Below, in pieces: positions 52,287-61,721 of a DNA stretch of 64,000 bases; position 1 is the stretch's first letter; each line of letters opens with the position of its first letter. The position numbers and the translations under genes were made by a program. This DNA comes from an uncultured SAR116 cluster alpha proteobacterium. Its GTDB lineage: Bacteria; Pseudomonadota; Alphaproteobacteria; Puniceispirillales; GCA-002684695. The stretch spans positions 25,360 to 89,359 of the forward strand of contig CACMFN010000008.1 in assembly GCA_902612965.1 (NCBI GenBank), in the 5' to 3' direction. Below the pieces are notes generated by a model. The model searched no databases. It saw nothing but the letters and a program-made list of their open reading frames with translations, and had not been told where the DNA came from.

Positions 52287-54329
52287 TTAACTACCCTCAA
52301 GTTTACGAAGATCTCCAATGTCTAATAATTTTTCTCTAAGCAAAGCTAAGATTGAAAGTCTTCTTTTTTTAATTAATGGATCACTATCATTGATTTTTAA
52401 ATTTTCAAAAAACTCAAAAGTTATATCTTTTAATGACGATCTTTGACTTAGCATTTTTAAATAATCATGCGTTTTTTCAATATTATTAATTGCATTTAAA
52501 ATATTTACTTCCTCCCTTACATATTCACTTTGAATTTTAGTATTCAAGATTTCTATTTTCTTGTTTTGTTTTTCTTCAATATGGAGAATATTTGATACTC
52601 TTTGCCAAAGTAATTTAAGTTCATTACCTTCTTTAGTATCTAAAAAGTTATTTAATATAACTAGCCTTTCATTTGTTTTCGATAAATATGTAAGATCATT
52701 ATCTACTAAACAATTGATTACATCATATTTTATATTTTTCTCTCTAAGTAAAACTTTGTATCGGTCAATAATAAAAGATTTAATTTTTTGTTTATCAATA
52801 TTTTTTTTATTAATTTGTTTAGAAGTGAATTCAATTAAACTATCTAAATTTATTAATATATTTCCCTCTATCAAAACCCGTATAATACTTAATGCTGATC
52901 TTCTTAAGCCAAATGGATCTTTACTACCAGAAGGCAATTGACCTATAATAAAAAATCCAACCAAATGATCAATTTTATCAGATAAAGAAATAATATTTAC
53001 ACCGGTGTTTGTTGACACCTCTCCAGAACTTCCTTTAGGTAAATAATGCGATCTAATTAAATCTGAAACATCTTTGCCTTCATTAGATGAATAGTAACCA
53101 CCCATAATTCCTTGTAGTTCAGGAAATTCACCAACCATTCCTGTTAGCAAATCAACCTTACACAAAAGTGCAGCTCTTTTAATAGGTTTTACATTACTTA
53201 TATTTATTTCTTTTGAGATAAAATCTGATATTTTTTCAATTCTTTTAGATTTATCGTACAAAGAACCTAATCCTTCAAAGTATGAAACTTTCTTCAAGTC
53301 CTCAAGCATGCTAGAAAACGTTTTTGATCTGTCACTTTCCCAAAAAAATTTGGCATCTTGTAACCTTGATCTAAGAACTTTTTCATTCCCTAATATTATG
53401 TTTTTATCCCTAGAAGTTTTTGTTGGCATATTTGAAACAAATACAAAGTAAGGTTGAATTAAATGAGATTTGTCCTCAACAGCAAAATATTTTTGATGTA
53501 CTTTCATTACGGTCATTAAAACTTCTCTTGGTAAGGACATAAAAGATTCATCAATCTTTCCCACCAAAGAGTTTGGCCACTCAACCAGACCACAAACTTC
53601 ATCTAAAGTATGATTATCATTTATTAAAAAAAAGTTATTTTTTTTTGAAATCTTTTTAAATTGTTCAAGAATTTTAGCTCTTTTTAAAATTGGATCTACT
53701 AGGACATAGTTGGCTTTTAGTTTTTTCTCATATTCATTTTGATTTTTAAAAAAGATCTTTTTCTTTATTACAAAACTATGTCCATATGAAAAATTTCCGT
53801 TTTCAATTATCTGATCATTGTTGCTAATCTCAAATTTAATACTTTTGTTATTATACAAAACACAAACACTTTTAAGAGGCCTTACCCATCTAAGTGAACC
53901 ACTTCCCCATTTTTGAGATTTTGGCCAAGGAAAATTTTTTAATATATTAATAATTATTTTTGGAATTTCTTCATCTAAAGTTTTACCTTTCTTATTATTT
54001 AGGTAGAATAGAAAATCACCTTTAGGTGTTTTTTTAAGCTTTAATTCATTTCTAGATACGCCTAAAGATTTTGCAAATCCGTCAATTGCTTTATCATTTG
54101 CATCCGCTCTAGGGCCTCTTTTTTCTTCAACCACATCGAGCTGTTTAGGTGAAACGTTTTTAATGTTAATTGAAATCCTTTTAGGGCCAAAATATTCTTT
54201 AGAAACTCCAAAACTAAATCTATTTTCATTTAGGGCCTGAAATAAACCCTCTTTCAAACTTTTTGATGAGGTTTCTTGCATCCTGGAAGGAATTTCTTCT
54301 GAATAGAATTCTATGAACAAATCAGACAA
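52287..54329 (-). CDS. glyS: Glycyl-tRNA synthetase beta subunit
   Basis: GlyS is the large subunit of the tetrameric bacterial glycyl-tRNA synthetase. It shows the family N-terminus SDLFIEFYSEEIPSRMQ, EEKRGPRADAND, SLPREVLMTVMKVHQKYF, SKRIEKISDF and the C-terminal anticodon-binding region. The chosen start is TTG at 54329, which matches the family start (SDL) and is preceded by GAGG 9 nt upstream; an earlier TTG at 54344 would overlap glyQ. The 680-aa length is typical. It follows glyQ in the usual order. Confidence 0.93.
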   Translation of the reverse strand: MSDLFIEFYSEEIPSRMQETSSKSLKEGLFQALNENRFSFGVSKEYFGPKRISINIKNVSPKQLDVVEEKRGPRADANDKAIDGFAKSLGVSRNELKLKKTPKGDFLFYLNNKKGKTLDEEIPKIIINILKNFPWPKSQKWGSGSLRWVRPLKSVCVLYNNKSIKFEISNNDQIIENGNFSYGHSFVIKKKIFFKNQNEYEKKLKANYVLVDPILKRAKILEQFKKISKKNNFFLINDNHTLDEVCGLVEWPNSLVGKIDESFMSLPREVLMTVMKVHQKYFAVEDKSHLIQPYFVFVSNMPTKTSRDKNIILGNEKVLRSRLQDAKFFWESDRSKTFSSMLEDLKKVSYFEGLGSLYDKSKRIEKISDFISKEINISNVKPIKRAALLCKVDLLTGMVGEFPELQGIMGGYYSSNEGKDVSDLIRSHYLPKGSSGEVSTNTGVNIISLSDKIDHLVGFFIIGQLPSGSKDPFGLRRSALSIIRVLIEGNILINLDSLIEFTSKQINKKNIDKQKIKSFIIDRYKVLLREKNIKYDVINCLVDNDLTYLSKTNERLVILNNFLDTKEGNELKLLWQRVSNILHIEEKQNKKIEILNTKIQSEYVREEVNILNAINNIEKTHDYLKMLSQRSSLKDITFEFFENLKINDSDPLIKKRRLSILALLREKLLDIGDLRKLEGS

Positions 54330-54333
54330 AATT

Positions 54334-55224
54334 TTAATCCTCAAAAGACTTCATATAAGCTTCACAACAACCTCTAGCTAAATCCCTTATTTTAAGGATA
54401 AAGCCTTGCCTCTCAGAAACTGAAATTGCACCTCTAGCGTCTAAAAGATTGAATATATGACTTGACTTTAAACATTCGTCATAGGCTGGCAAAGGCAGAG
54501 GAGTATCATTGTTAAGCAAATTTTTACATTCATTCTGGGCTATTTCAAATTGTGTATAAAGAGAATTGATATCTGCCCTATCAAAATTGTATTCTGAAAA
54601 TTCTTTTTCATTTCTTAAAAATATATCTTTGTAATAAACAGTATTATTACTATTGCTGACCCACTCAATATCAAAAATATTTTCAATATTTTGTATAAAC
54701 ATAGCTAATCTCTCTAAACCGTATGTAAGTTCTAATGGGATTGGTGAACATTCAATACCACCCACTTGCTGGAAATATGTAAATTGAGATATTTCCATGC
54801 CATCACACCAAACTTCCCATCCAAGTCCCCACGCACCTAAAGTAGGACTTTCCCAATCATCCTCAACAAATCTAATATCATGCTCATTTATATTTAAACC
54901 GATTGCCTCTAAACTTCCCAAAAATAAATCTTGGCTATTTTCTGGTGAAGGCTTGAGTATGGTCTGAAATTGATAATAATGTTGAACCCTGTTAGGATTT
55001 AATCCGTATCTTCCATCTGTTGGTCTCCTAGATGGTTGAACATAAGCAACATTCCATTTCTGTTCTGGTCCAAGGCTTCTTAGAGTAGTAGCTGGATGAA
55101 ATGTTCCTGCACCAACTTCTTTATCATATGGTTGTAATATTACACATCCTTGATTTGCCCAATAACTTTGCAGATTAAGAATTATTGACTGAAAATCTAT
55201 TTTGATTTTTGCTCTTGAAGACAT
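54334..55224 (-). CDS. glyQ: Glycyl-tRNA synthetase alpha subunit
   Basis: GlyQ is the catalytic alpha subunit that forms glycyl-adenylate. It is recognised by [51 protein letters not shown] and the [17 protein letters not shown] end. Length 296 aa is normal. It starts 55 nt after the small zinc-ribbon gene and continues into glyS. No T-box-like leader is evident in the short upstream gap. Confidence 0.95.
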   Translation of the reverse strand: MSSRAKIKIDFQSIILNLQSYWANQGCVILQPYDKEVGAGTFHPATTLRSLGPEQKWNVAYVQPSRRPTDGRYGLNPNRVQHYYQFQTILKPSPENSQDLFLGSLEAIGLNINEHDIRFVEDDWESPTLGAWGLGWEVWCDGMEISQFTYFQQVGGIECSPIPLELTYGLERLAMFIQNIENIFDIEWVSNSNNTVYYKDIFLRNEKEFSEYNFDRADINSLYTQFEIAQNECKNLLNNDTPLPLPAYDECLKSSHIFNLLDARGAISVSERQGFILKIRDLARGCCEAYMKSFED

Positions 55225-55279
55225 AATTAAAATTAAGAAATATTTTATATTTTAAATAACTTACTATTCAAATAACTTA

Positions 55280-55462
55280 CTAACTGTTTTGGCAATCAAT
55301 ATTTTGGCATCTTTCACCATCAATCCAATTTCCACATTCTGCGCATTTTATGTTTTTTCTAGTGTCTTTTAAATTACTATTTCGACGATCAAAAAATTTA
55401 AATATTGTCCAAACAATCCATAAAATTGCTACTAAAACCAATATTTTTTGAATTGAAAGCAT
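55280..55462 (-). CDS. Small membrane-anchored zinc-ribbon-like protein, function unknown
   Basis: The 60-residue protein has one N-terminal span (about 5-22, QKILVLVAILWIVWTIF) and a C-terminal soluble tail with four cysteines spaced CX2C-X8-CX4C (Cys40, 43, 52, 57). This layout suggests a small zinc ribbon on the inner face of the membrane. It begins directly after the stop of the S49 peptidase gene (55463) and precedes glyQ, so it is probably cotranscribed with both. I do not recognise a named family. Confidence 0.7.
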   Translation of the reverse strand: MLSIQKILVLVAILWIVWTIFKFFDRRNSNLKDTRKNIKCAECGNWIDGERCQNIDCQNS

Positions 55463-56296
55463 TTAAAGCCCAAACCGATTCCAATAAGCTTTGTTATCAA
55501 TTTCATCAAATATTTTGCTTATGAGAGGATTAAATGCACTTTGCAAAATACCAGATAAAAAACCTTTTTTCTTTGTAATAAATTTCAATTTTACTTTTGG
55601 CCCAAATCTCTCTCTTAGAACTGTTCTTATCTCACCAATTTCATCAATTAAACCTAGTTTCTTTGCTTCTTCACCCGACCAAAAAGCACCTGTAAAAATG
55701 GTGTTATCATCTGATAACTTATTTCCTCTTCTCTTACTTACAAGATCAACAAATGCTTTTTGAGTATCATTCATAATATTTTTAAGCATTTGCACGTCTT
55801 CTTTCTTTTCAGGTTTAAATGGATCTAGTGACCCTTTTGATTTGCCAGTCGTATATACCCGTCTTTCAACCCCTAATTTATTAATTGCTTCCGTAAAACC
55901 AAATGAAGCAGAAATTACTCCAATTGAACCAACAATTGAAGATTTGTCTGCAAAGATTTCATCTCCTATGCACGAAAGCCAGTAACCCCCAGATGCTGCA
56001 ACATCTTCTATAAACACCATAATTGGTACATCTTTTTTTTCCGCGAGGTACCTTACTCTTTGATAAATTAGAGAGGACTGAACTGGCGAACCACCCGGGG
56101 AATTTATTATTATAGCAACAGCACTTGGATTGCTCTCAGAGAATGCTTTTTTTATATTTGGTTCTAGATTTTCAGCATTAATTTTACCCTTGCCTATGCC
56201 ACCACCAGTGCCAATAATACCCTCGAATCTTAAAACAGGCACAATTGGTTTACCTTTGCCAAAAAGTTTCAAAATAAAATTAAAAATTTTTTTCAT
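55463..56296 (-). CDS. sppA: S49 family signal peptide peptidase-like serine protease
   Basis: This SppA/SohB-type protease acts on signal peptides or membrane-protein fragments. The catalytic serine is in the DVAASGGYWLSC motif and the general-base lysine in the TGKSKGSLDPF region. The fold's N-terminal strand GIIGTGGGIGKGKI and NSPGGSPVQSSLIY are present. At 277 aa it is the short single-domain form without a long N-terminal domain, closer to SohB than to full E. coli SppA. It heads the transcription unit with the small zinc-ribbon gene and glyQS. Confidence 0.9.
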   Translation of the reverse strand: MKKIFNFILKLFGKGKPIVPVLRFEGIIGTGGGIGKGKINAENLEPNIKKAFSESNPSAVAIIINSPGGSPVQSSLIYQRVRYLAEKKDVPIMVFIEDVAASGGYWLSCIGDEIFADKSSIVGSIGVISASFGFTEAINKLGVERRVYTTGKSKGSLDPFKPEKKEDVQMLKNIMNDTQKAFVDLVSKRRGNKLSDDNTIFTGAFWSGEEAKKLGLIDEIGEIRTVLRERFGPKVKLKFITKKKGFLSGILQSAFNPLISKIFDEIDNKAYWNRFGL

Positions 56297-56423
56297 TTTT
56301 TAGTCTTTACATTTTATTATATTAATTGTCTTACGATTTTGATTATAAAAATTACATTAAATGTATATATATTAAAAACAATTATATACAATATTCTATT
56401 AATAAATACTTTTTAAAATTTTT

Positions 56424-57395
56424 ATGGAAAAAATAACATCAATATTTTCTGAAAGGCTATTGAAAGTTAATGAGCTTATTTTAAAAAAAATGGATTCATC
56501 AATACCTTTAATTTCTGAGATAGCTGAGTATATACTTGCTGCTGGGGGAAAGAGGTTAAGGTCATTACTTGCGTTGTCTTCAGCAAAACTATTAAATTAT
56601 AATGGACCTGATAAAGATGTTTGCTTAGCTGCAGCTGTGGAATTGATCCACACTGCTACGCTGCTTCACGACGATGTTGTAGATAAGTCAAATAAAAGAC
56701 GAAACAAGAAAACAGCCAATGAAGTATGGGGGAATGAACCATCTATTTTAGTGGGTGATTTTTTGTTTAGCAGAGCATTTGAACTTATGGTTGACACCAA
56801 CTCTTTAGAAGTTTTGAAAACACTTTCAAAAGCATCATGTAAGATTTCAGAAGGTGAAATGAAACAGTTAATTTTTCAAAACAATATTAACATATCGAAG
56901 ACTGACTATATAAATATAATCAAAGGAAAAACTGCTGAACTTTTTTCCGCAGCGTGTAAATCAGGAGCAATAATTTCTACAAATGATTCTGATGAAATTT
57001 CAGCATTAGAGAATTTTGGAAAAGAGTTAGGTATATCTTATCAATTAGTTGATGATGCATTAGATTATCAATCTGAAAATAAAAACTTTGATAAATCAAT
57101 TGGAGATGACTTCAAAGACGGTAAAATCAGTTATCCTATTATAATATCATGGGAAAATAGCAAAACGGAAGAAAAGAATTTCTGGAAAAGAGTTATAGTT
57201 GAACAAAAACAGACAGAAAGTGATTTTTCCAAAGCAAAAGCATTAATTAATAAGCATCAAGGAATTAAGAAAACATATGAATTAGCAAGTTTACATGCTG
57301 AAAAAGCAATTAACGCATTATCAATATTTGAAAACTCAAATATCAAGGAAAGTTTAATTGAAGTAGCTAATATGAGTCTAAGTAGATTAAATTAG
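56424..57395 (+). CDS. ispB: Long-chain polyprenyl diphosphate synthase (octaprenyl/decaprenyl type)
   Basis: This enzyme extends farnesyl diphosphate for ubiquinone side chains. It has the GGKRLRSLLAL signature, the first aspartate-rich motif LLHDDVVDKSNKRRNK, GDFLFSRAFELM, and the second aspartate motif LVDDALDYQ. Length 323 aa is typical. Chain length cannot be read from the sequence alone. It is divergent from the S49 peptidase across a 127-nt AT-rich gap and is followed 4 nt later by an RNA methyltransferase gene. Confidence 0.9.
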   Translation: MEKITSIFSERLLKVNELILKKMDSSIPLISEIAEYILAAGGKRLRSLLALSSAKLLNYNGPDKDVCLAAAVELIHTATLLHDDVVDKSNKRRNKKTANEVWGNEPSILVGDFLFSRAFELMVDTNSLEVLKTLSKASCKISEGEMKQLIFQNNINISKTDYINIIKGKTAELFSAACKSGAIISTNDSDEISALENFGKELGISYQLVDDALDYQSENKNFDKSIGDDFKDGKISYPIIISWENSKTEEKNFWKRVIVEQKQTESDFSKAKALINKHQGIKKTYELASLHAEKAINALSIFENSNIKESLIEVANMSLSRLN

Positions 57396-57399
57396 TTTA

Positions 57400-58737
57400 A
57401 TGAATACAAATAAATATGATGAAATTATAAAGAAAAATTATAGACTTAAAATTACCCATCTAAATGATAAAGGTTACGGTGTAGCGTCTAATTTATTGAT
57501 CAACAAAATAATTAAAAAAAAAATTGTTTTAATAGTTCCTGGAACACTAGCTGGCGAAATTATTTTAGCTAAGCCAATAAAAATTATTAATGAAAAAATG
57601 TTTTTTAGGATTTCAAAGGTTCTAACTTCTGATCAAAATAGAAAAAAACAAGACTGTAAAAAATTTCTAATATGTGGTGGATGCGATTTTAGGCATATAA
57701 ATGAATTGTGGCTGCAAAATTACAAGTTGATGGATCTGAATGATTTCAACAAAAAGCTAAAAATAAAATTTCAAGTACTTCCAATATTCCAATCAAATAA
57801 TTATTCTCGACAGCGTGCAAGTTTTGCTTGTGAGATTAAAAATGGTGTATTTAAAGTCGGATTCATATCAATGTTTAAAAATCAAATTGTAGAACTAAAT
57901 GAGTGTAAAACTCTTAATAGAAGCTTATTAAAAATTTTTCAAAGTTTCAAAAGTAAATTGTCAAATTTTATTATCAAAAAAAATTTTAAATTTAAAATTC
58001 AAATTAATTTGTTGCAGAAAGGTGGGGATGTACTATTTGATCTTCATAGCTTTTCAACAGAAGAAGTTTTTTATATTGATGAACTATTAAACTTTTTGAT
58101 TTCCATCAACGTAATAAGAGTCAGCTTTAAACAAAATAATCATTTATCAATATTTCCTTTTAACAATGAACATAAACATGATTTGGGAAAATTGAATGGT
58201 ATCCAATTATACTCTTTTCCGCAACCAGGAGGATTTTTACAAGCAACTAAATCTGGAGAAAGAAATATAATTAAATATGTTTTGTCAGCTGTTAAAGGAT
58301 CAACTAAGGTTATAGATTTGTTTTGTGGAAGCGGCACTATTTCTATACCACTAAATCAAATAACTAAAACAATATGCGTTGACTCAAATAAAGCTGCATT
58401 AGAGGGATTAAATAAAGGATTAAAATTTAATACATCTAAACATAAGTATGAAATAATACATCAAGATTTACTAAAAAAACCCATTGAGAAAAAACTACTA
58501 AATGAAGTTGATTCCATTGTTTTAAATCCACCATTCAAAGGTGCAAAGAATCAAATTAATGAAATAGTCAAATCAGATGTAAATATAGTAGTTTATGTAT
58601 CTTGTAACTTTAAAACTTTTGAAAGAGATGCAAAAGTTCTCCTTAGCAATGACTTTATGATAGCTTGGGTAAAGCCCATAGATCAATTTCCATATACAAA
58701 TCATTTAGAAATTGTAGCAAAATTTGTTAAAATTTGA
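57400..58737 (+). CDS. SAM-dependent RNA methyltransferase (TrmA/RlmC/RlmD family)
   Basis: The 445-aa protein has an N-terminal TRAM-like OB segment (about 12-75), an iron-sulfur type cysteine cluster (CKKFLICGGC near 85 and a further Cys at ELNEC), and a class I methyltransferase core with DLFCGSGTISIPL, NPPFKGAKNQ and the nucleophilic cysteine VYVSCNFKTF near the C-terminus. These are features of 5-methyluridine methyltransferases of rRNA or tRNA. Which uridine it modifies cannot be determined. It lies between ispB and the ribbon-helix-helix gene, whose start overlaps its stop as TTGA. Confidence 0.88.
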   Translation: MNTNKYDEIIKKNYRLKITHLNDKGYGVASNLLINKIIKKKIVLIVPGTLAGEIILAKPIKIINEKMFFRISKVLTSDQNRKKQDCKKFLICGGCDFRHINELWLQNYKLMDLNDFNKKLKIKFQVLPIFQSNNYSRQRASFACEIKNGVFKVGFISMFKNQIVELNECKTLNRSLLKIFQSFKSKLSNFIIKKNFKFKIQINLLQKGGDVLFDLHSFSTEEVFYIDELLNFLISINVIRVSFKQNNHLSIFPFNNEHKHDLGKLNGIQLYSFPQPGGFLQATKSGERNIIKYVLSAVKGSTKVIDLFCGSGTISIPLNQITKTICVDSNKAALEGLNKGLKFNTSKHKYEIIHQDLLKKPIEKKLLNEVDSIVLNPPFKGAKNQINEIVKSDVNIVVYVSCNFKTFERDAKVLLSNDFMIAWVKPIDQFPYTNHLEIVAKFVKI

Positions 58738-58958
58738 TAAAGTATTTTGTGAGCTTGCTAAAAAAATCTTTTACTATAGGTAACCATAGAACATCCATTT
58801 CATTAGAACCAGAATTTTGGGATGTCCTTGAAATAAAAGCTAAAGAGCGGGATGTTTCTTTAAGCAAGTTAGTTTTAAAAATTGATAATGAAAAACCAAA
58901 AGATTATAATAATTTAGCTTCTTACATAAGGATTTGGGTTTTAAGAAAAATAGGCTAA
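58734..58958 (+). CDS. Ribbon-helix-helix protein (RHH_4-like)
   Basis: The 74-aa product has the strand-helix-helix layout of a small DNA-binding protein: HRTSISLEPEFWDVLEIKA followed by KERDVSLSKLVLKID, then a short tail WVLRKIG. The frame begins with TTG at 58734, overlapping the methyltransferase stop by 4 nt; a GTG at 58749 is an alternative. Members of this family are common as orphan regulators in alphaproteobacteria. No toxin partner is next to it, so it is not an evident toxin-antitoxin pair. Confidence 0.75.
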   Translation: MIKYFVSLLKKSFTIGNHRTSISLEPEFWDVLEIKAKERDVSLSKLVLKIDNEKPKDYNNLASYIRIWVLRKIG

Positions 58959-58984
58959 TTGATAAGTTTTGGTAATGTATTAAG

Positions 58985-59698
58985 ATGTTCAAATTATGTA
59001 TACTAGAAGCTGGTTATATAAACCCAGCATTAAAAGATAAATACCTTCCATATTCAGATTTATTTAAAGACTTTCTTAAGTATAAAACAAGAAACTGGCA
59101 TGTATCTTCTTACAGATTGTATGAAAGTGAATTTCCTCACAGTATAAATGATTTTGATGGTTTCATAATTACTGGGAGTTCATTTGGTGTATATGAAAAT
59201 TTTTCTTGGATTGTTAAAACGATTAGACTAATTAACCAAATTATAAGTAAAAAAAAGCAACTTGTTGGTATCTGTTTTGGTCACCAAATTATAATTCAAG
59301 CATTAAATGGTTTAATTGAAAAATCTATATATGGATGGGGAGCTGGTATAAAAAAAATAAATTTTTTCAAAAACAAACCATGGCTTCCCAATAATTTAAG
59401 CTACACAAATCTAATTTCTTTCCATCAAGATCAAGTTGTTGAAATTCCAAACTGTGTAGATCATTTAGCAGGTAATGATTTTTGTAAATATTATTCACTT
59501 TCTTTAGAAGATATTGTCTTTACAATTCAAGGTCATCCTGAGTTTTCAAAAAAATACACTTTAGATTTACTAAACCTAAGAAGAGAAGGAATAGGTGAAG
59601 TTGAATATCTTAAAGGAGTAACAGAATTAAAAAAATTGGATCACCAAGGCAAGCTATTTGGAAATATTATAGCAAATTTCCTAGAGAGAAAATTTTAA
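58985..59698 (+). CDS. Class I glutamine amidotransferase-like protein
   Basis: The 237-aa protein has the triad of class I glutamine amidotransferases: catalytic Cys in VGICFGHQ (near 96), and His/Glu in QGHPEF (near 180), plus IITGSSFGVYE, an oxyanion-type loop. It resembles stand-alone GMP-synthase-like amidotransferases that act on small gamma-glutamyl compounds, but the true substrate is unknown. It is followed by a hydantoinase A subunit with a 14-nt gap, so the two may be cotranscribed. Confidence 0.8.
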   Translation: MFKLCILEAGYINPALKDKYLPYSDLFKDFLKYKTRNWHVSSYRLYESEFPHSINDFDGFIITGSSFGVYENFSWIVKTIRLINQIISKKKQLVGICFGHQIIIQALNGLIEKSIYGWGAGIKKINFFKNKPWLPNNLSYTNLISFHQDQVVEIPNCVDHLAGNDFCKYYSLSLEDIVFTIQGHPEFSKKYTLDLLNLRREGIGEVEYLKGVTELKKLDHQGKLFGNIIANFLERKF

Positions 59699-59712
59699 TA
59701 AATGAACTTAAT

Positions 59713-61719
59713 ATGTCACTAATTATAGGTTTTGATGCTGGTGGTACTTTTACGGATTCAGTGGTCTTTAACACTGAAACCAAAAAAATTATTTCTTCAG
59801 GAAAAGCACTTACAACTAATTTTGACTTATCTCAAGGCATAAAAAAATCACTTAATGTAACTTTAAAAGATCTACCAATAGGAGATAAAAAAAATATTAA
59901 ACAAATAATTGTTTCGTCTACTCTTGCAACCAACTCTCTTATAAATTCCAACGGATGTAGAGTGGGTTTAATTCTTATTGGCTTTGATAAATCAATATTT
60001 GAAAATCAACCTCTAGTTGATGCCTGCAATCATGGAAATATGTGCCTAGTAAAAGGAGGTCACGATGCTGAAGGCAATGAAAAAGAAAAATTAGATTTTA
60101 AAAGTATAAAAAAGTTTGTTGAAATCAACAAAAGTAAATTTGAGAGCATCGCCATCGCAAGTCAATTTTCAACTAGAAATCCCGATCATGAAAATAGAAC
60201 AAAAGAGTTTTTAGTAAAGAAAAATAAAATTAAATTACCTATAACTTGCAGTCACGAGCTTTCATTTGAGCTAAATGGTCCAAAGAGAGCAATTACATGT
60301 GCTCTTAATGCAAGCTTAACTCATATAATTTCTGATTTACTGAATAATATTGAGTTAATCTTAAAAGAAAAAAAGATAACAGCAAAAATAATGGTCGTTA
60401 AAGGTGATGGATCTCTTATAGATTCAAAGACTGCAAGATACAGGCCTATAGATACGACTATGTCAGGACCAGCTGCATCCTGTATAGGCGCTGCTTGGCT
60501 AACAGGAAAAAAAGATGCGATTATAGTTGATATTGGTGGAACCTCTACAGATATTTCTCTATTAAACTCAGGGTACCCTGAGGTTTCAAAACAAGGAGCT
60601 AGAATAGGTGTATGGGACACTATGGTTGAAGCTATTTCTATTTCAACTCAAGGTTTAGGTGGTGATAGTGAAATTCTGTTTGAAGAAACAAATTCTAATT
60701 TAGATATTAATCTTGGCCCCAAAAGAGTTGTTCCATTATCTATAATATCTGAGAGATTTCCTTCAGTTTTAAGTATTTTAAAAAAACAATCTAAATTCCC
60801 TTTTTATAGTCATACAGATTGTATCTTTGTATGGAAAAAAAATATTTCTAAAAACTTAAATTGGCTAAGCAAAATTGAAAAAATTACTTTTGAAAAACTT
60901 CACATCAACGAAGTTTCTTCTTTAAGTGAAATTGCACCAAATCAAGCTAGTTATGGCGCAGTTTACCGATTAATAAAGTATAATCTAGTTGAAGTTTCCA
61001 GTTTCACCCCAACTGATGCAGTGCACGTATTAGGAATTTATAATGCCTTCGACACAAAAGCTGCAAATTTGGGCGCATTAATAATTTCGAAAAGAAAAAA
61101 CAAATCAGGCGAATTTATTTTTAATTCAAAAGAACAGTTCGCAAAAATAGTTTTAAATAAACTTTTTGAGCAAAGTGCAATTTCTATATTTAATTTTACT
61201 ACAAAAAAAATATTTAATAATTCTGAAAATAATTTTTTAAATAATAATTTGTTCTGTAAATATGTTTTTGATCAAAAAGAAAAATTAGCAAAAATAAATT
61301 TAAAGTTAAATACACCAATAATATCAATAGGTGCTTCTGCCGCTTCTTATTATCCAAAAATAGCATCATTATTAAATACAAAAAATATAACCCCAGAAAA
61401 TTTCCAAGTAGCGGGTGCAGTTGGTGCGGCTATAGGTTCAATAAAACAAACAGTGAAAATTTTAATAACTAAAGATCAGAATGAAAAATACAGAGTTCAT
61501 TTTCCATCAAAAGTTAAAACTTATAGTAAGCTTGAAAAGGCTATAAATGATGCAAAATTTGAAGGAAATTATTTATCCAAAAATAAATGCATATTAAATG
61601 GCGCTACAAAAACAAGAACAAAAACTGAAGTCCAAAAAAAGGAAATAGATTTAAAAAATAATAAAAAAGTATTTTTAGAATATATCGTAATATCTACCAC
61701 TACTGGGAAAATAAATTAG
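59713..61719 (+). CDS. Hydantoinase/oxoprolinase A-subunit family protein
   Basis: This 668-aa protein is the ATP-binding A-type subunit of hydantoinase/5-oxoprolinase enzymes, which open cyclic amides. The N-terminal GFDAGGTFTDSVVF phosphate loop, SSTLATNSLI and the central DIGGTSTDISLL are clear ASKHA ATPase motifs. The C-terminal part (SIGASAASYYPKIASLL) completes the fold. No B subunit is adjacent, which is unusual because A and B are normally paired. The preceding amidotransferase hints at glutathione- or gamma-glutamyl-related metabolism. Its stop is 2 nt from a tRNA on the other strand. Confidence 0.85.
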   Translation: MSLIIGFDAGGTFTDSVVFNTETKKIISSGKALTTNFDLSQGIKKSLNVTLKDLPIGDKKNIKQIIVSSTLATNSLINSNGCRVGLILIGFDKSIFENQPLVDACNHGNMCLVKGGHDAEGNEKEKLDFKSIKKFVEINKSKFESIAIASQFSTRNPDHENRTKEFLVKKNKIKLPITCSHELSFELNGPKRAITCALNASLTHIISDLLNNIELILKEKKITAKIMVVKGDGSLIDSKTARYRPIDTTMSGPAASCIGAAWLTGKKDAIIVDIGGTSTDISLLNSGYPEVSKQGARIGVWDTMVEAISISTQGLGGDSEILFEETNSNLDINLGPKRVVPLSIISERFPSVLSILKKQSKFPFYSHTDCIFVWKKNISKNLNWLSKIEKITFEKLHINEVSSLSEIAPNQASYGAVYRLIKYNLVEVSSFTPTDAVHVLGIYNAFDTKAANLGALIISKRKNKSGEFIFNSKEQFAKIVLNKLFEQSAISIFNFTTKKIFNNSENNFLNNNLFCKYVFDQKEKLAKINLKLNTPIISIGASAASYYPKIASLLNTKNITPENFQVAGAVGAAIGSIKQTVKILITKDQNEKYRVHFPSKVKTYSKLEKAINDAKFEGNYLSKNKCILNGATKTRTKTEVQKKEIDLKNNKKVFLEYIVISTTTGKIN

Positions 61720-61721
61720 AT

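Noticed and set aside
58734..58958. Toxin-antitoxin module at the RHH gene
   Set aside because: The neighbouring genes are an RNA methyltransferase and an amidotransferase, neither a small toxin. No second small frame with a start is adjacent.
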